Notes: generated from the sequence alone by a model not told the origin. DNA of 64,000 nt from Liolophura sinensis (GCF_032854445.1 NC_088300.1:75505005-75569004); one strand, 5' to 3'. Shown: positions 1 to 10,964, counted from the first letter of the stretch. Made by a program: numbers and translations.

Positions 1-57
1 CCGGGTTTGATCTCGGGTTCTCGACTTTGAAGCGGACGCTCTAACCATTAAGTCAGC
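1..57 (-). repeat. tRNA-like SINE head, fragment (family B type)
   Basis: Read on the minus strand, this shows the two internal RNA polymerase III promoter blocks of a tRNA-derived SINE. An A-box-like TGGTTAGAGCG is followed about 35 bases later by a B-box-like segment ending GATCAAACCCGG. The AGCGTCCGCTT core also occurs in the family B SINE head near 34.6 kb. The element runs off the window edge, so its body and tail cannot be seen. It could also be a diverged tRNA pseudogene. Confidence 0.55.
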
Positions 58-607
58 GAAGAAAAGGACACATCACGTCTGTTAATGTCGTATCTTTGAG
101 AATTCTGTGACTAATGAAGGATAAACCGAGCTAATGACGTGACAACGGAATGTTCTCCATAGCTACAAATGAAGCTTTAGGAGCAGTCGACGAAATTCAG
201 TCGACGAAGGCCAATAAGTATCCTTTTCTATTTGACTGGACTGATTTGATCTCCAGCCCAGAATAACGTACCTGTAAAGATATTGCGTCACAAATCAGAC
301 ATTAGTCTACTTTTATCGTTGATGTAAGTCCCCTGATGGGCCTCGTTTCCAGAACAACAAAGTCTGCTCGCTTACGACTCAAGGAGTACTGCTATACACG
401 TATTACTAGGTGCCTTTATCTCTAGTTCGTTGTAGTACTAGGCCTGATTTTCTTCCAGCAGCGCATCAACACGTACCATCACCTGTAAGCTGGACCAGGG
501 TGTAACTTGGCCTACAGATGACTTATGATTACTCAGAAAATGTCTGACTCTGAGCTGCCGAAATGCTCCGGTTCACATGTGGACAACACGAAAGACTACA
601 GCATGGA
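58..607. other. no recognisable gene
   Basis: AT-rich, apparently unique sequence. I see no open frame with protein character, no tandem repeat and no SINE. Confidence 0.5.
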
Positions 608-835
608 AAGAAAACCCGAGCAGCGACGACAGTGTGACAGCAGACAAAAGGTCACACGTAATCGGTGAAATACTGCCTCTTCTCAGAATACCTCAGTAGG
701 GGTTTTAGCCTAACTGTCCATGTAAATGCCTAAAAGTTAATGTCTTACTCACCCCCTAGCATGGTAGTTTAAGTAGAATTTGCCTGATTAAAAATGCAGT
801 GATGTTAATTACCATGTACTAGGCGCCACTAGTCC
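608..835 (+). repeat. dispersed repeat R2, copy 1
   Basis: Shares ordered blocks with 23378-23612 and 58041-58222: AGCGACGACAGTG, then GGTCACACGTAA, then CATGTAAATGC, then GCAGTGATGTTAAT. All three copies are in the same orientation. The copies differ by substitutions and small indels, so the family is old. No tRNA-like head, reverse transcriptase or inverted termini are visible, and the class is unknown. Confidence 0.6.
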
Positions 836-2229
836 AGAATCACTCAAATGCTGTGTTGTCAGTCGCTCTTCGAAAAACTCTCACACTGAAGGACAAAAGT
901 GATTTTGGGGTTTGACATGAGTAGATGTCTACACCTATACAAGTGTCATCAATGTGATCTGTTGCAAATCTATAACCAATCTGGCAGATGAACTGAGTAG
1001 TTTATAACGGACGAATTCCTTCACCATGTAATTGAATGTCTTCGCTTTGAAGCAGAAATACCTCGATCACTGCCTTATATAATTCTTCGATCTCGTGTTA
1101 TCGTCAGGTAATATCCCGTGTTACAAGGCGGAAATGCCGTCAACTGTCAGAATTTGATGAGTTATACCGTGCAGCAGCCGCGACTTGGCTTACATGCGTA
1201 ATGAGTTATCAGTTTTCATTGTCAACAACGTATCTAAACATCTTGAAATTCTCCAAGGCAATTCAATCTTCGACTAGCACATGATTCATTAGGTAAACTG
1301 ATAGGGAGCGGAGCCAATGCGCTATGCTCGAGTAGCATCCCAAGTTTACAGCAGAATGTTAACCCTTTTGTTACAGTGCAGAACGGTTTAACCTGCCACC
1401 AAAAGCGATGGCATTTGCACAATGTTTTTTATCGGTCACAAATGTTGGAATGTTGTCCACAAAGTCCTAGAAAATTCAGAATGATTTCAATATTTATGTA
1501 AACATAACTGCAGAACCAGTTGGTGTTGTTTAAATAATGGATTGCTTCAGCGGTCTTCAAAGAGCAGGTTGAGAGGAAGTAGCAACATTGCAGACCTGTT
1601 ACGTAAATAATTCTGGCATTTGAAATAAATCTTGTCCTCCAAATTCATCTTCAAAGAAAACTCCATTAGCAGCCTGGTAACACGAGATAACATGAAGAAA
1701 CTGCAGAGAGAGTGTAATTGACCTGAGCAATAGGCCAACGGTTCCCTTCTCCAGGAATAAAATAGATGTAGTTTAGATGTATGATCAGACATGGAGCTGT
1801 TTGAAGTGTAGCCTATGAACACAGATTTGGGTTCCCACGATGTACCCACAACTAGGTTTGCTTTGAAGTAGTTTAAAAGGTATACATTTTCGTATTATTT
1901 GTCAGAACACTGGATGCCTTGACATGCCATTTTCAAAACTTAAACTATATCGTTGGTGACATAATCGGTGTTTTTTGTCCAATAATTACATCAAATTATT
2001 CACACATCCTTTAGGCTAAACAAAAAACATGTCGATCTATTCAGACTTTCAGATTTCAGTTATTGCCTGCACCGAATCGCTCCTGTTTGAACGGAATATA
2101 TCTGTGTTTAAGCAATGCAAAATGGTGATGTTTATACACCTTAATGATGAAGGCAAGTTAGCGGATATGTTACGGCTTTGGCAATATTTAATATTAACAC
2201 GTGTCCAGGTGGTGAACAGAGAAACTTAT
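836..2229. other. no recognisable gene
   Basis: Open frames here, for example 1234-1422 and 1547-1849 on the minus strand, have no recognisable domain, no flanking splice signals and AT-rich random-looking composition. I see no repeats. Confidence 0.45.
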
Positions 2230-2550
2230 CATGATCTTCTAATAGGTCAGTCATGTTCTAGTAGGTCAGTGATCTCTAAAGAGGTCAGTGATCTTCTACT
2301 TGGTAAGTGATCTCTAATAGGTCAATGGTACTCTAATAGGCCAGTGATCTTCTAATTGGTAAGTGATCTCTAATAGGTCAATGGTACTCTAATAGGCCGG
2401 TGATCTTCTAATTGGTAAGTGATCTCTAATAGGTCTATGGTATTATAATAGGTCAGTGATCTCTAATTCTACTCAGTAAACTCTAATAGATCAATCATCT
2501 TCTAATAGGTAAGTGGTCTCTTATAGGTTAGTGATCTCTAATAGATCAGT
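2230..2550. repeat. minisatellite, about 19-bp subunits in a 56-bp higher-order unit
   Basis: Built from degenerate subunits of the form GTGATCTCTAATAGGTCA. Three consecutive higher-order units start with TAAGTGATCTC at 2304, 2360 and 2416, giving a 56-bp period. The edges decay into looser copies. The open frame running into the array from 2029 is not supported as a gene. Confidence 0.8.
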
Positions 2551-2829
2551 GATTTTTACAGTGTTACCACACCGCCTCATGTGTGTCCTAATGATTTTTC
2601 TTTTTGTTTCTTTCGTTCATGTTGTTGTTTTTTTTTTAGTATCAAAGAATATCAAATGAATACTCAAGCCACTGGCAATAACATTCCAAAATGTTAATGT
2701 CATGGATGTTGTGTACTTGAGAGTAATCAATGCACCATGGTTGTAAAACACTAATGACATAAATAATAAATGTACGACATCATGTAGTAATAACATGAAA
2801 TTGCAATGTACGAAATGGAGGTAATTGGC
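2551..2829. other. no recognisable feature
   Basis: AT-rich linker between two tandem arrays, with a short T-rich stretch near 2600-2640. Nothing else is seen. Confidence 0.5.
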
Positions 2830-3800
2830 ACTAGCGGTAAGGCAGTGTCACACGGGAAGTGTGGTATGGCACTATATAGTACTGTGTACTTTGGTAAGGC
2901 AATGTTGTATGGTATCAACGCACTATCGCACGGTGTAGTCTATTAAGAGAGAGTCGTATAATATAGTGTGGTACTGTCGTACTGGGAACTCTGATAAGTC
3001 ACGTAGTAGTCTGCTAAAGCTCTGTGATATACGGTGTAGTATGATGAGAAACGGTCATAAGGTGTAGCCTAGATAGACACTACCATACTGGAAACTCTGA
3101 TAAGTCACGCAGTAGTGTGCTAAGGCTCTGTGATATACGGTGTAGTATGATGAGAAACGGTCATAAGGTGTAGCCTGGATAGGCACTATCATACTGGAAA
3201 CTCTGAGAAGTCACGTAGTAGTTTGCTAAGGCTTTGTGATATACGGTGTAGTCTGATGAGAAACGGTCACGAGGCGTTGTACTGTTAGGCACTATCATAC
3301 TGGAAACTCTGATAAGTCACGTAGTTAGTGTGCTAAGGCTCTGTGATATACGGTGTAGTATGATGAGAAACGGTCATAAGGTGTAGCCTGGATAGGCTTT
3401 ATCATACTGGAAACTCTGACAAGTCATGTAGTAGTGTGCTAAGGCTCTGTGATATACGGTGTAGTATGATGAGAAACGGTCATAAGGTGTCGCCTGGATA
3501 GGCACTATCGTAATGGAAACTCTGATAAGTCATGTAGTAGTGTGCTAAGGCTCTGTGATATACGGTGTAATCTGATGAGAAACGGTCACAAGGCGTAGCA
3601 TTGTTAGGCACTATTGTACTGGAAACTCTGATAAGTCATGTAGTAGTGTGCTAAGGCTCTGTGATATACGGTGTAGTATGATGAGAAACGGTCATAAGGT
3701 GTAGCCTGGATAGGCACTATCATACTGGAAACTCCGATAAGTCACGTAGTAGTTTGCTAAAGCTTTGTGATATATGGTGTAGTCTGACAGAGCACTGTCG
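2830..3800. repeat. 106-bp tandem repeat, about 8 copies plus degenerate lead-in
   Basis: Units begin CTGGAAACTCTGATAAGTC at 2982, 3088, 3194, 3300, 3407, 3513, 3619 and 3725, a 106-bp spacing with one 107-bp step. Each carries a TGATATACGGTGTAG block and a TGATGAGAAACGGTCA block. Two monomer types differ after that block (CATAAGGTGTAGCC versus CACGAGGCGT or CACAAGGCGT). Upstream of 2982 the sequence is a decayed version. The unit is not a multiple of three and no coding is implied. Confidence 0.9.
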
Positions 3801-4790
3801 CTCGGTGACTCAAACCTGTACGTAAACCACTGAAAATACATTGTCTAATGGCACTATCAGCTACCAACAACCATCCTGAACTATACGTTACCTTATTGGA
3901 TACAATTTCACAAGACAGGGGTAAGACATATTTATGACTAAATGTTAGGTTCGTAGTGATCCTGTACGTTGTTCCTGCTCAGAAGTTTAGTGTATTTGGA
4001 AAACACCCTAGTCATTAGACGGAGTCTGTGCACCACAAACAAGAAGTGCAATGACGCTGATACACACTGTCATGTCAGACAAACTCTGAGGTACACGAGG
4101 CTTAACCATCCGCGCTAGGCGCAGCCTGGGCCTGACCGACGAATTTGAGGAAAGCGGAAATGAGCTGAGTGGGGCAAAGAAATCGCCAACTTAAACCAGA
4201 GTAGGAAAAAGGACTTGTCATAGCAGCTTTATCAGGGAAAATTTTAGCATGGCAACAGCTAAGGTCAAAGTGCACAGAGACATTTTCAAAGTAATGTATT
4301 GATCAGCTACTCTTTCCCATTTAAAAATGACACTTTTCCTTAAATAAACTCTCAACAAAATGTTGAAAATCATTTGTGCGTATCTGTGGCTATTATTAGA
4401 CACCGGATTGTGGAATATCATTGAAACGTGTTTTGCCAATTTGCATTAAGCATGTAGTGGGTTTTCTTGGGGTTTATTGGACTGCTGTTTGACACAGTAG
4501 TCAAGAATACCTTTTTGGGCCAAAAAATATATCAGCCACAAAGCCAGTTACATTTCACAATACGTCCGCCTCGTTTGTGCATGTGTTAATTTTGAAAACA
4601 GGTAAAATGTCTTCTGAAATTTATAAAACGAATCACATTATAATTTTTTCAAACTTTGGATTCAGATTAACACTATGAATAGCACAGGTACAAGTCTGAT
4701 TTCCCAAAATCGGCCGTCAAATTTATGGCTTAAATTAACGGGTCAGAGCAAGTACAAAAATAGCGCCTGGCAGTGCTCACGAAATAATGG
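3801..4790. other. no recognisable gene
   Basis: Apparently unique AT-rich DNA. The minus frame at 4218-4439 shows no domain or splice context. The region ends with GAAATAATGG, the left target-site duplication of the next SINE. Confidence 0.5.
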
Positions 4791-5074
4791 GGGGGGGGGG
4801 GGGGGGGCTCCGTGGTTCAGTCGGTTAGCGCGCTAACGCAGCGTAATGACCCAGGGGCCTCTCACCAATGAGGTCGCTGTGAGTTCAAGTCCATCTCATG
4901 CTGGCTTCTTCTCCGGCCGTAAGTGGGAAGGTCTGTCAGCAGCCTATGGATGGTCATGGGTTTTCCCTGGGCTCTGCCCAGTTTCCTCCCACCATAATGC
5001 TAGCCCCTGTCGTATAAGTGAAATATTCTTGAGTACGGCATAAAACACCAATCAAATAAATGAATAAAATACGT
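4791..5074 (+). mobile_element. family A tRNA-derived SINE, full length, with target-site duplication
   Basis: The tRNA-like head starts with GGCTCCGTGGTTCAGTCGG and has a B-box-like GAGTTCAAGTCC. It is followed by the family body and a 3' tail ending CACCAATCAAATAAATGAAT. The 10-base GAAATAATGG at 4781-4790 is repeated at 5075-5084, marking the insertion ends. A run of G (4789-4807) sits at the 5' junction, probably grown from the GGGG that starts other copies. A 65-residue frame inside it (4846-5043) is a by-product. Confidence 0.92.
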
Positions 5075-5211
5075 GAAATAATGGACGTCTGTCAAAAGAA
5101 AATGTAACCATTTTGTTAGGTAAACGGAAGGAAACATTGTCGAGTTTGCGCGCTTAATGACATAGCCAAAAGAAGAGGAAACTGTAGAAAAGCAACATCT
5201 TAAAGTCACGA

Positions 5212-5332
5212 TTGATATTACTCCGCACACTGATATTACACCGCACAAGCAGATATTACACTGCACACTGATATTACACGGCACATGCAAATATAACACC
5301 GCACACTGATATGACACCGCACACGCAATAAC
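5212..5332. repeat. short tandem repeat, about 18-20 bp
   Basis: Roughly six degenerate units of the form GATATTACACCGCACAC. The minus-strand frame 5000-5416 crosses it and contains the corresponding CNISVC-like periodicity, so that frame is repeat-driven. Confidence 0.7.
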
Positions 5333-5772
5333 GCTATTTCTCCTGGCCATATTGTGGTTCAGACGATCAGGGTTAATGTCGTTACAAATGGAGCGGTCAT
5401 CCAAAAGACACTTCACGCAATTTAAAATTTGACAAATGTCCAGATTTGCCTTTCAACTTAAAGCTATTTTTACTTCCGAGTTTACAGTTGCCAATCGCCT
5501 GATAATTGAAAACATTACCAAAACAAAAAAACATTTTACGCCTTTTTTTCAATCTGAAATTTCCTACGCTTGTCTTTCACACTTAAACTTCACAATTCAT
5601 ACATACTCATGTTTGCCCTATGGTTCTTCAACAAAAAGTAATTGTTTTCTTAGCGGTGATATGACCATTCGAAAATAATATTACAAAACCTCACGCAACG
5701 GAAAAGAAACAGTAGTTTACCTACCTCTTGAAGACCATATCATGATAATGAGTCGTCATATAGGTGGCTTAC
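5333..5772. other. probable intron sequence next to the GPCR exon
   Basis: This lies immediately 3' (on the minus strand) of the splice donor at 5772-5766 and is AT-rich. No transmembrane exon of the receptor gene was recognised between here and the window start, so the following intron is probably long. Confidence 0.4.
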
Positions 5773-6202
5773 CTGTTGGGTACACGTGCTGGATAAAGGT
5801 GGGGCAATACTGATATATCCTCATGCCCGTGGGAGCGGGGTCCCAACAGGCGTAGCCGTCCCATGTCCCGGGACAGTAGTCCTGTGACCCACTCCCGGGA
5901 TGAGGATGTTTTTCACAACACTGAACCGCCGCCGAACAGCAGGTCTGCCATCTCTCACACTCGTCACTGGACAAAGTTTGACACACAGTCTCCACAGTGA
6001 AGTTAGCGGGCACAGTTTTGGGCATCTGAGGAGGTTGACCTTCCATCTGGACCCAAGTGCCATTCCAAGAGGATTCCTCCCCGTAACGTAAGAACTCCGA
6101 GTTCTGGACTTTACCCTGGAATAAATACCAGTAACACATCAGGCAGCTCCATTGTTTGTAGTAGGAGAACTCGTGCAGGTTAAAGCGATCTCGGCAGAGC
6201 AT
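5773..6202 (-). CDS. class B GPCR hormone-receptor (extracellular) domain exon, partial gene
   Basis: Encodes 143 codons plus one base and stops at a canonical donor (CCAACAG followed by GTAAGCC; intron begins at 5772). Counting from the ATG at 6202, residues 110-134 read C-P-G-T-W-D-G-x-x-C-W, then a G at 126 and C-P at 133-134. That is the signature of the hormone-receptor domain that binds peptide ligands in secretin-family receptors. Cysteines at 74, 82, 88, 89, 95 and 96 precede it, and N47-G-T and N67-F-T are N-glycosylation sequons. The CC-x5-CC pattern and overall look recall calcitonin/DH31- or CRF-type receptors, but the subtype is uncertain. The final domain cysteine and the seven-helix region must lie in exons outside the recognised area. 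The start was chosen at the first in-frame ATG (ACCACCATGC, a good initiation context). The frame is open to about 6258, so this could instead be an internal exon. No clear signal peptide is visible. Confidence 0.78.
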
Positions 6203-6261
6203 GGTGGTTGGAGAGCGGACGGACTGCTGTGGCCTGTCCTTGCTCACTGCTGCCCGTCATA

Positions 6262-6292
6262 TATCGATCTGAAGGGCGAATCCTGGCTTATA
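6262..6292 (-). promoter_or_regulatory. possible TATA-type core promoter for the GPCR exon
   Basis: On the minus strand, GGGTATAAGCC (TATAAG at 6292-6287) is followed after about 20 bases by TTCAGATC, which could serve as an initiator. Transcription from here would place the ATG at 6202 in a first exon, after one upstream out-of-frame ATG near 6259. The evidence is a motif match only, and an internal exon with an unrecognised acceptor is the alternative. Confidence 0.25.
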
Positions 6293-7509
6293 CCCACCGA
6301 CTTATCATGAGCTGTAGCCACACGTCAGCCACTACCCCTCCGCGCCACTTGTCCTTCACCTGAATTTGCAAAGTGTTTCTCAGATGTCAATCGGTTGTCA
6401 GCTGCTGTACGCCTCCCTGACGATCGGGGCACAGCCCTGACAGAACAATGGCCATGCTAACGTCCTGTGTGTCCACGTTACCAAAAACACATCTTCCGCC
6501 GTTATGCGAAACCCCTGATGAGGCTGAAGGAAACTATTGAACAATCAGTAAAACTAGCAGGTGAGAGAACAACGGGGAAATCTTGATCAGAAAACGGACA
6601 TTTTTACTAGACGTAGTTTTTGTGTTGTCCTTGTCCCAATGCATCGGACAAAGTTCACAGAATAACTTAGCGATTTGGTAGTTTAATGAATCAAACAGGC
6701 CAACAAACCAAAAAAAAGTAGAAATAAAAAATCTATAAATAAATGTCCTCGACAATAGTTGACTTTTTATGACAGTTTTAGCTGATCCAATAATTTTCCT
6801 CCACAATTTGTCTACCCTTGTCAAACAGCGGCAGATATGTTCTCTATGCATGCCTTTTGGATACGCTCTCATGAAGAGTAGTGTAATTATCCAGGCCTCT
6901 AATGGAATACTTCTGATAGTCATCGATTGAAATATATATCCGTCCTGCAACATGCCTTTGCTTTAGCTTTTAGCCATTTTGTGTTGAAACCCCCTATCAG
7001 CTGACAGCATAAGTAATTTATGTCTAAATATTATCCAGAAGAGAGACCTGTACCTAACTAGATATCACGGCAAATCCTGTGTAGTGAAAGAGCGCCGTCA
7101 TCTTGTTGCACTGTCTTGTCACAACTAATCTCCTGTATATGTATCTCCACGTGCTATTTTCAGCATCAGCTTTAGGCCGACTTGTTGAACAATTCTGGAA
7201 TTCTACTTACTTACAACATTTGCAAGGACAGCACGTTTGAAGACACATGCTGAAACTTACAATATGAATGGTGATTGTATGACTCGAACGTAAAACTAAA
7301 CAGTGATATAAACAGCTGTGTTCATAGACGTGTTTTTTTTTTAAATAACGTCCGTTACTTCGTGTAATTTTATATGTTATCACTTTCATATGGAACATCA
7401 TATGGTTCACTTGTCCCGACATTGCCATGATGGGGCTGCAGTATTTATAACGTGCCGTTAAGCCTTAATCATTCATTGTCATTGTACTGTTATGTAAAAT
7501 GTATAGTGT
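6293..7509. other. no recognisable gene
   Basis: Possible promoter-side flank of the GPCR exon. Frames at 6534-6953 and 7207-7428 (minus) are AT-rich with no domain or splice support. Confidence 0.4.
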
Positions 7510-7757
7510 TCCGGGGTGAGGCCTCCATGGCTCAGTTGACCCAGGAGCCTCTCACCAATGCGGTCGCTGTGAATTCAAGTCCAGCCCATGCTGGATTCCT
7601 CTTTTGGCCTCTTGGGACGGTCATCTAGCAGCCTGCAAAAGGTCATGAGTTTTCCCCCGGGCTCTGTCCGGTTTCTTCACACCATAATGCTGTCCGCTGA
7701 TGTATAAGTGACGTATTCTTGAGTACGGCGTAAAACACCAATCAAATAAATAAACAA
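7510..7757 (+). mobile_element. family A SINE with internal deletion in the head
   Basis: Starts near GAGGCCTCCATGGCTCAG. The segment that reads GGTTAGCGCGCTAGCGCAGCGTAAT-like in other copies is missing, so CTCAGTT joins directly to GACCCAGGAGCC. The body and the tail CACCAATCAAATAAATAAAC are intact. A short ATAGTGT occurs on both sides (7503-7509 and 7758-7764) and may be the target duplication. Confidence 0.88.
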
Positions 7758-8310
7758 ATAGTGTACCAACTTAGACAATGAAGCAAATTTACTAACAAGG
7801 TAATTAATTGGCATCATCTGTAGCTTTACATAATACTGGTACTATAAGAAATCCCTCACAGGTAATATCGTGTTAAGGAAATAGCCGCAATCGGCAATAG
7901 CCAATCTAATCAACAAACGGAGGATAATTGATTTCTATCGGTGACGTTACCACCATGACCGGTCCTTACGGTCAGGCTTTCTATTCCTTTCATGCATAAG
8001 AAAAGTCCATCAGTCACTAACTGCTGACAAATTACATAAGAAATGCGTGGAACGACGTTGGGAATGGAGTTGAGGAAGACCCAAGGCTGATGATTACCTT
8101 GTCTGTTGAGGAACACTGTCCCCATAATACTTCAGCCTCTGCACGCCACCTCCAAGGGATTAGACCTCGGAGGAGCCTAGCGTTGTGAGAAACAGTACCA
8201 CCATAATACTTCAGCCTCTTCGCGACACCCGCGGGCTTACCGCCGAGACGAGTTAAAGGTTAGCTGTTGTTATGTCGCTTATCGGTAGGCTATTTTTTCT
8301 CGGATGTGTT
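7758..8310. other. no recognisable gene; one short direct repeat
   Basis: The phrase CCATAATACTTCAGCCTCT occurs twice about 75 bases apart (near 8123 and 8200), followed each time by related GC-rich text. Nothing else is recognised. Confidence 0.45.
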
Positions 8311-8514
8311 TTAAGTGATCTCCAATATCCGGTCTCCCTCATCTTCCGTGGGCAGAGTGCGATAAGTGGATGAGATGAAGCCAAACTTTGAGGACGAGGG
8401 TGTGATACGAGGCTGGCCTGGGGGCAGTGAAGGAGGAGAGGGCCAGCCACCCCCGGGCATCTCATGTGAGGCATTGGGGAAAGGGGTCGATCTGTCAACA
8501 GCCTGCTCTAACAC
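8311..8514 (-). CDS. possible C-terminal coding exon, unrecognised protein
   Basis: The minus-strand frame ends at a TAA and reads like a proline/serine-rich cytoplasmic tail. It contains GGGWPSPPSLPPGQP, then a segment resembling SSKFGFISSTYRTLPTEDEG, and ends ILEIT. GC content is clearly above its neighbours. The possible acceptor (GTGTTAG or GTTGACAG) is weak. A plus-strand frame (8366-8707) overlaps it, so strand choice is uncertain. I do not recognise a family. Confidence 0.25.
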   Translation of the reverse strand: MLEQAVDRSTPFPNASHEMPGGGWPSPPSLPPGQPRITPSSSKFGFISSTYRTLPTEDEGDRILEIT

Positions 8515-8787
8515 AGCTCACCTGTCTATCAGGCTGTCACTAGAGGCACACAGAATCCCTGGACACATTTTACTCTTTACGCTTAGCTTGGAGCTTTTAG
8601 AGGAATTTACTCTTGACGTCGTCTTGGGAAAGCGTTTGTGGATTAAAGTACGACTAGAAAATAACGCTGTATTATGTCTTCGTTCAGCCTTCACGAAAAC
8701 AGCGTAATTCTTTACCCTCTGGCCTCTAATGAAAAATTCAACGTTTGATATTGAAAGGAAAATTGGAAGCCACCTACTCCTGGGCAA

Positions 8788-9228
8788 AGCGTTAGCGCTG
8801 AGACTCCAAAGCTGTGTTGTTTATAGTGATAGCCAATTCACATAGCACCCTGTTAAAATTGAAATCACCTTTAGAATAGGATTTTTTTCTACTTTTGAAA
8901 ATTTGCCATTTAGCCAAGAGTTTTGTGTTGACTAGTGATGACGGTAGTAGTCATTGTGGTGAATGAGGTTTGGGGCCTGAGACATCTCTGTAATGACCAG
9001 GAGCAGAGAGACTATTTTAGTCATCCTTTGACGTCAGCGCAACCACGAACGTCCTTTAAAAGTTTTCCTACATATAAGGAATTAACATCAGAAAGGAACA
9101 CAGCTGTAAAAAGATGACGGTTACATAGTGTAGCAGAAGGTGGTACACAATGGTAATCAAGAGGATTTTTTTTTAAAAGTCTGCAAAAAATGAATGATTT
9201 ATTTCACTTATTTTATTTGAAAAAAAAA
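8788..9228. other. no recognisable gene
   Basis: AT-rich DNA without domain-like frames or repeats that I can see. Confidence 0.45.
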
Positions 9229-9262
9229 TACACCTTGTGACCGTTTCTCATCAGAGTACACG
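9229..9262 (-). repeat. orphan fragment of the 106-bp repeat
   Basis: On the minus strand it contains TCTGATGAGAAACGGTCAC followed by AAGGTGT, matching the core block of the array at 2982-3800. Only about 30 bases are shared. It lies directly beside a family A SINE fragment. Confidence 0.6.
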
Positions 9263-9267
9263 TTATG

Positions 9268-9346
9268 TTTTACACTATACTGAATAGTATTTCACTTATA
9301 CGTCAGCGGCCATCATTATGGTTGGAGAAAACCAGTCAGAGCCCTG
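9268..9346 (-). mobile_element. family A SINE, 3' fragment
   Basis: On the minus strand this matches the SINE body and tail: GGGCTCTGACTGG, then CATAATGATGGCCGC, then GTATAAGTGAAATA. Diverged and truncated at both ends. Confidence 0.7.
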
Positions 9347-10454
9347 TATAAGAATGAAAGATAATTTCCATCTTTATCGCAAAAAATTACATACATACAC
9401 ACTTAATTGGTGTAAATTCATTCAGGTGGTTGAATTCTCAGGCGAATGCATTATGACGTAACATTCGTGACTAAGACTGTTCTTATGCAAACTTTAACAA
9501 CCACCTCACGAGCAAAGCGACCAGCAGCTTCTATGAAGCTTTCTATTTCCTGTAAACCTATAGCTATTCTATAAAAAGAATTGTGTACATTTTACTTCTT
9601 CTTTGAGCTCGTCTCTCCGTTTGGATTTTCATTATTTCCCCTAGAGGTCTCTTCCAATTTGTTGAAATTCGCTGACTTAAAAAAACTTTATTGTGAATAG
9701 AACTTGTGACATCAAACAAAAACGACAGTATATCTTATTTCCCTCAGGCAGCAACGTCCGGTTGGAAATTAACGTGAATGCTCAAGGACTTCTAACCACT
9801 AAAAGCCTCGAACTAGTTTTAGTCATCAGATGTAGCCTCAGCGCTTCAAACAATTTGACACTGGTTTTTGTTGTACAGTTGTGTGGTTCAATGTGCTTTT
9901 GAAAACTTTGTCCGGAACTCGGCCATCAGATTATTGCATATACTTTTACTTCTTGTAGCCTCACATGTATGCTCAGGTAAATCGTGGATGGACCAATTCC
10001 CATACAATGACAATAAAATTGTTGTCACATTTCTGAATGGCGTAAGATCTACTAAGGAACGGAGGGAAATATTCAGGCTCTAGGACACGCTCGCCGTCCT
10101 TGAGTGCGTTGAAAAACAACCCTCATTAATTCAGAGTAGACTGCGAACAAACGAAGCCACTGCTGCCAGACGCTTGCGAGGTGAGCTGTGGGAGGTTTGT
10201 TTGGCCTCTGTGTTACTTCTGCCTAATTGTAAAGACAACATGGCTATCTTGTGCATCGTCCACTTTCCGGTCGGACACAAGCCATTTCCGGGCCGGTTTT
10301 AGCATCATGTATTGTCCATGCCAGAAGAGTGGCCTGGAGAGAACATCTCGTGATTTGCCTGTGATTGGTCACACGGTGCAAATATGAAACCTCCGACTAC
10401 TGACACGAACCAGTTTAGCTGCTGACTGCTGATGAGGGGGAGATACCGCCTGAC
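9347..10454. other. no recognisable gene
   Basis: Three plus-strand frames (9693-9902, 9868-10083, 10181-10387) have no domain or convincing splice sites. No repeats are visible until the duplicated segment at 10455. Confidence 0.4.
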
Positions 10455-10551
10455 AAATCTACAACACTAACGTCATGGACTTGTCGCTGATTGTCCGTCT
10501 GACAAGTCTTACTTTTCAATAACTACCAGCTGGCATTTAAAGAAATGCATA
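10455..10551 (+). repeat. source copy of a segment duplicated into the 51-bp array
   Basis: From AAATCTACAACACTAACGTC to AAAGAAATGCATA this 97-base stretch is repeated at 12791-12889 with only a few differences (for example ACGTC/AAGTC and GTCGC/GTAGC). The copy here lies in unique DNA about 500 bases before the array begins. Confidence 0.85.
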
Positions 10552-10964
10552 ATACATGATTGCGATAAGGGCCTGGCTTGTCCTAGCCTTTTCCTTGATC
10601 ATAACATCCACCCTTTGATATTTTCGTATTCACAAGTCTGGAGAACAAACACATCTGAAAACAAGTAAACAAAATAACCACTGACTGCCCTCAACTACAG
10701 AAAATAGCCCTCAGCAGCAGGTGAAAACTCTCTTAAATGGCCGACGATCGACATGTCCTTAAGTATGCAAGCACACTAGTGAGGATGCCACATATAGGTG
10801 TGAGAAGATGGGCTGTCTGATTTCTTTAGCGTCATGTTCAAAACATTTTCACTTATTTGATAATAGGTGGAGGAAACTGGAAAGCTTTGAGTAAACTAAC
10901 CAAATCCTTACGAACCTTTCATCGTGTGATATACTGTCATATTGGTCGAATACTTACAAATCCT

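Noticed and set aside
4846-5043. ORF of 65 codons inside a SINE (and similar ones at 21952-22234 and 33072-33275)
   Set aside because: Lies wholly within tRNA-derived SINE copies; similarity between the ORFs reflects the SINE sequence.
8366-8707. Plus ORF of 113 codons
   Set aside because: Overlaps the more protein-like minus frame, has no Kozak context or domain, and its composition mirrors the complementary strand.
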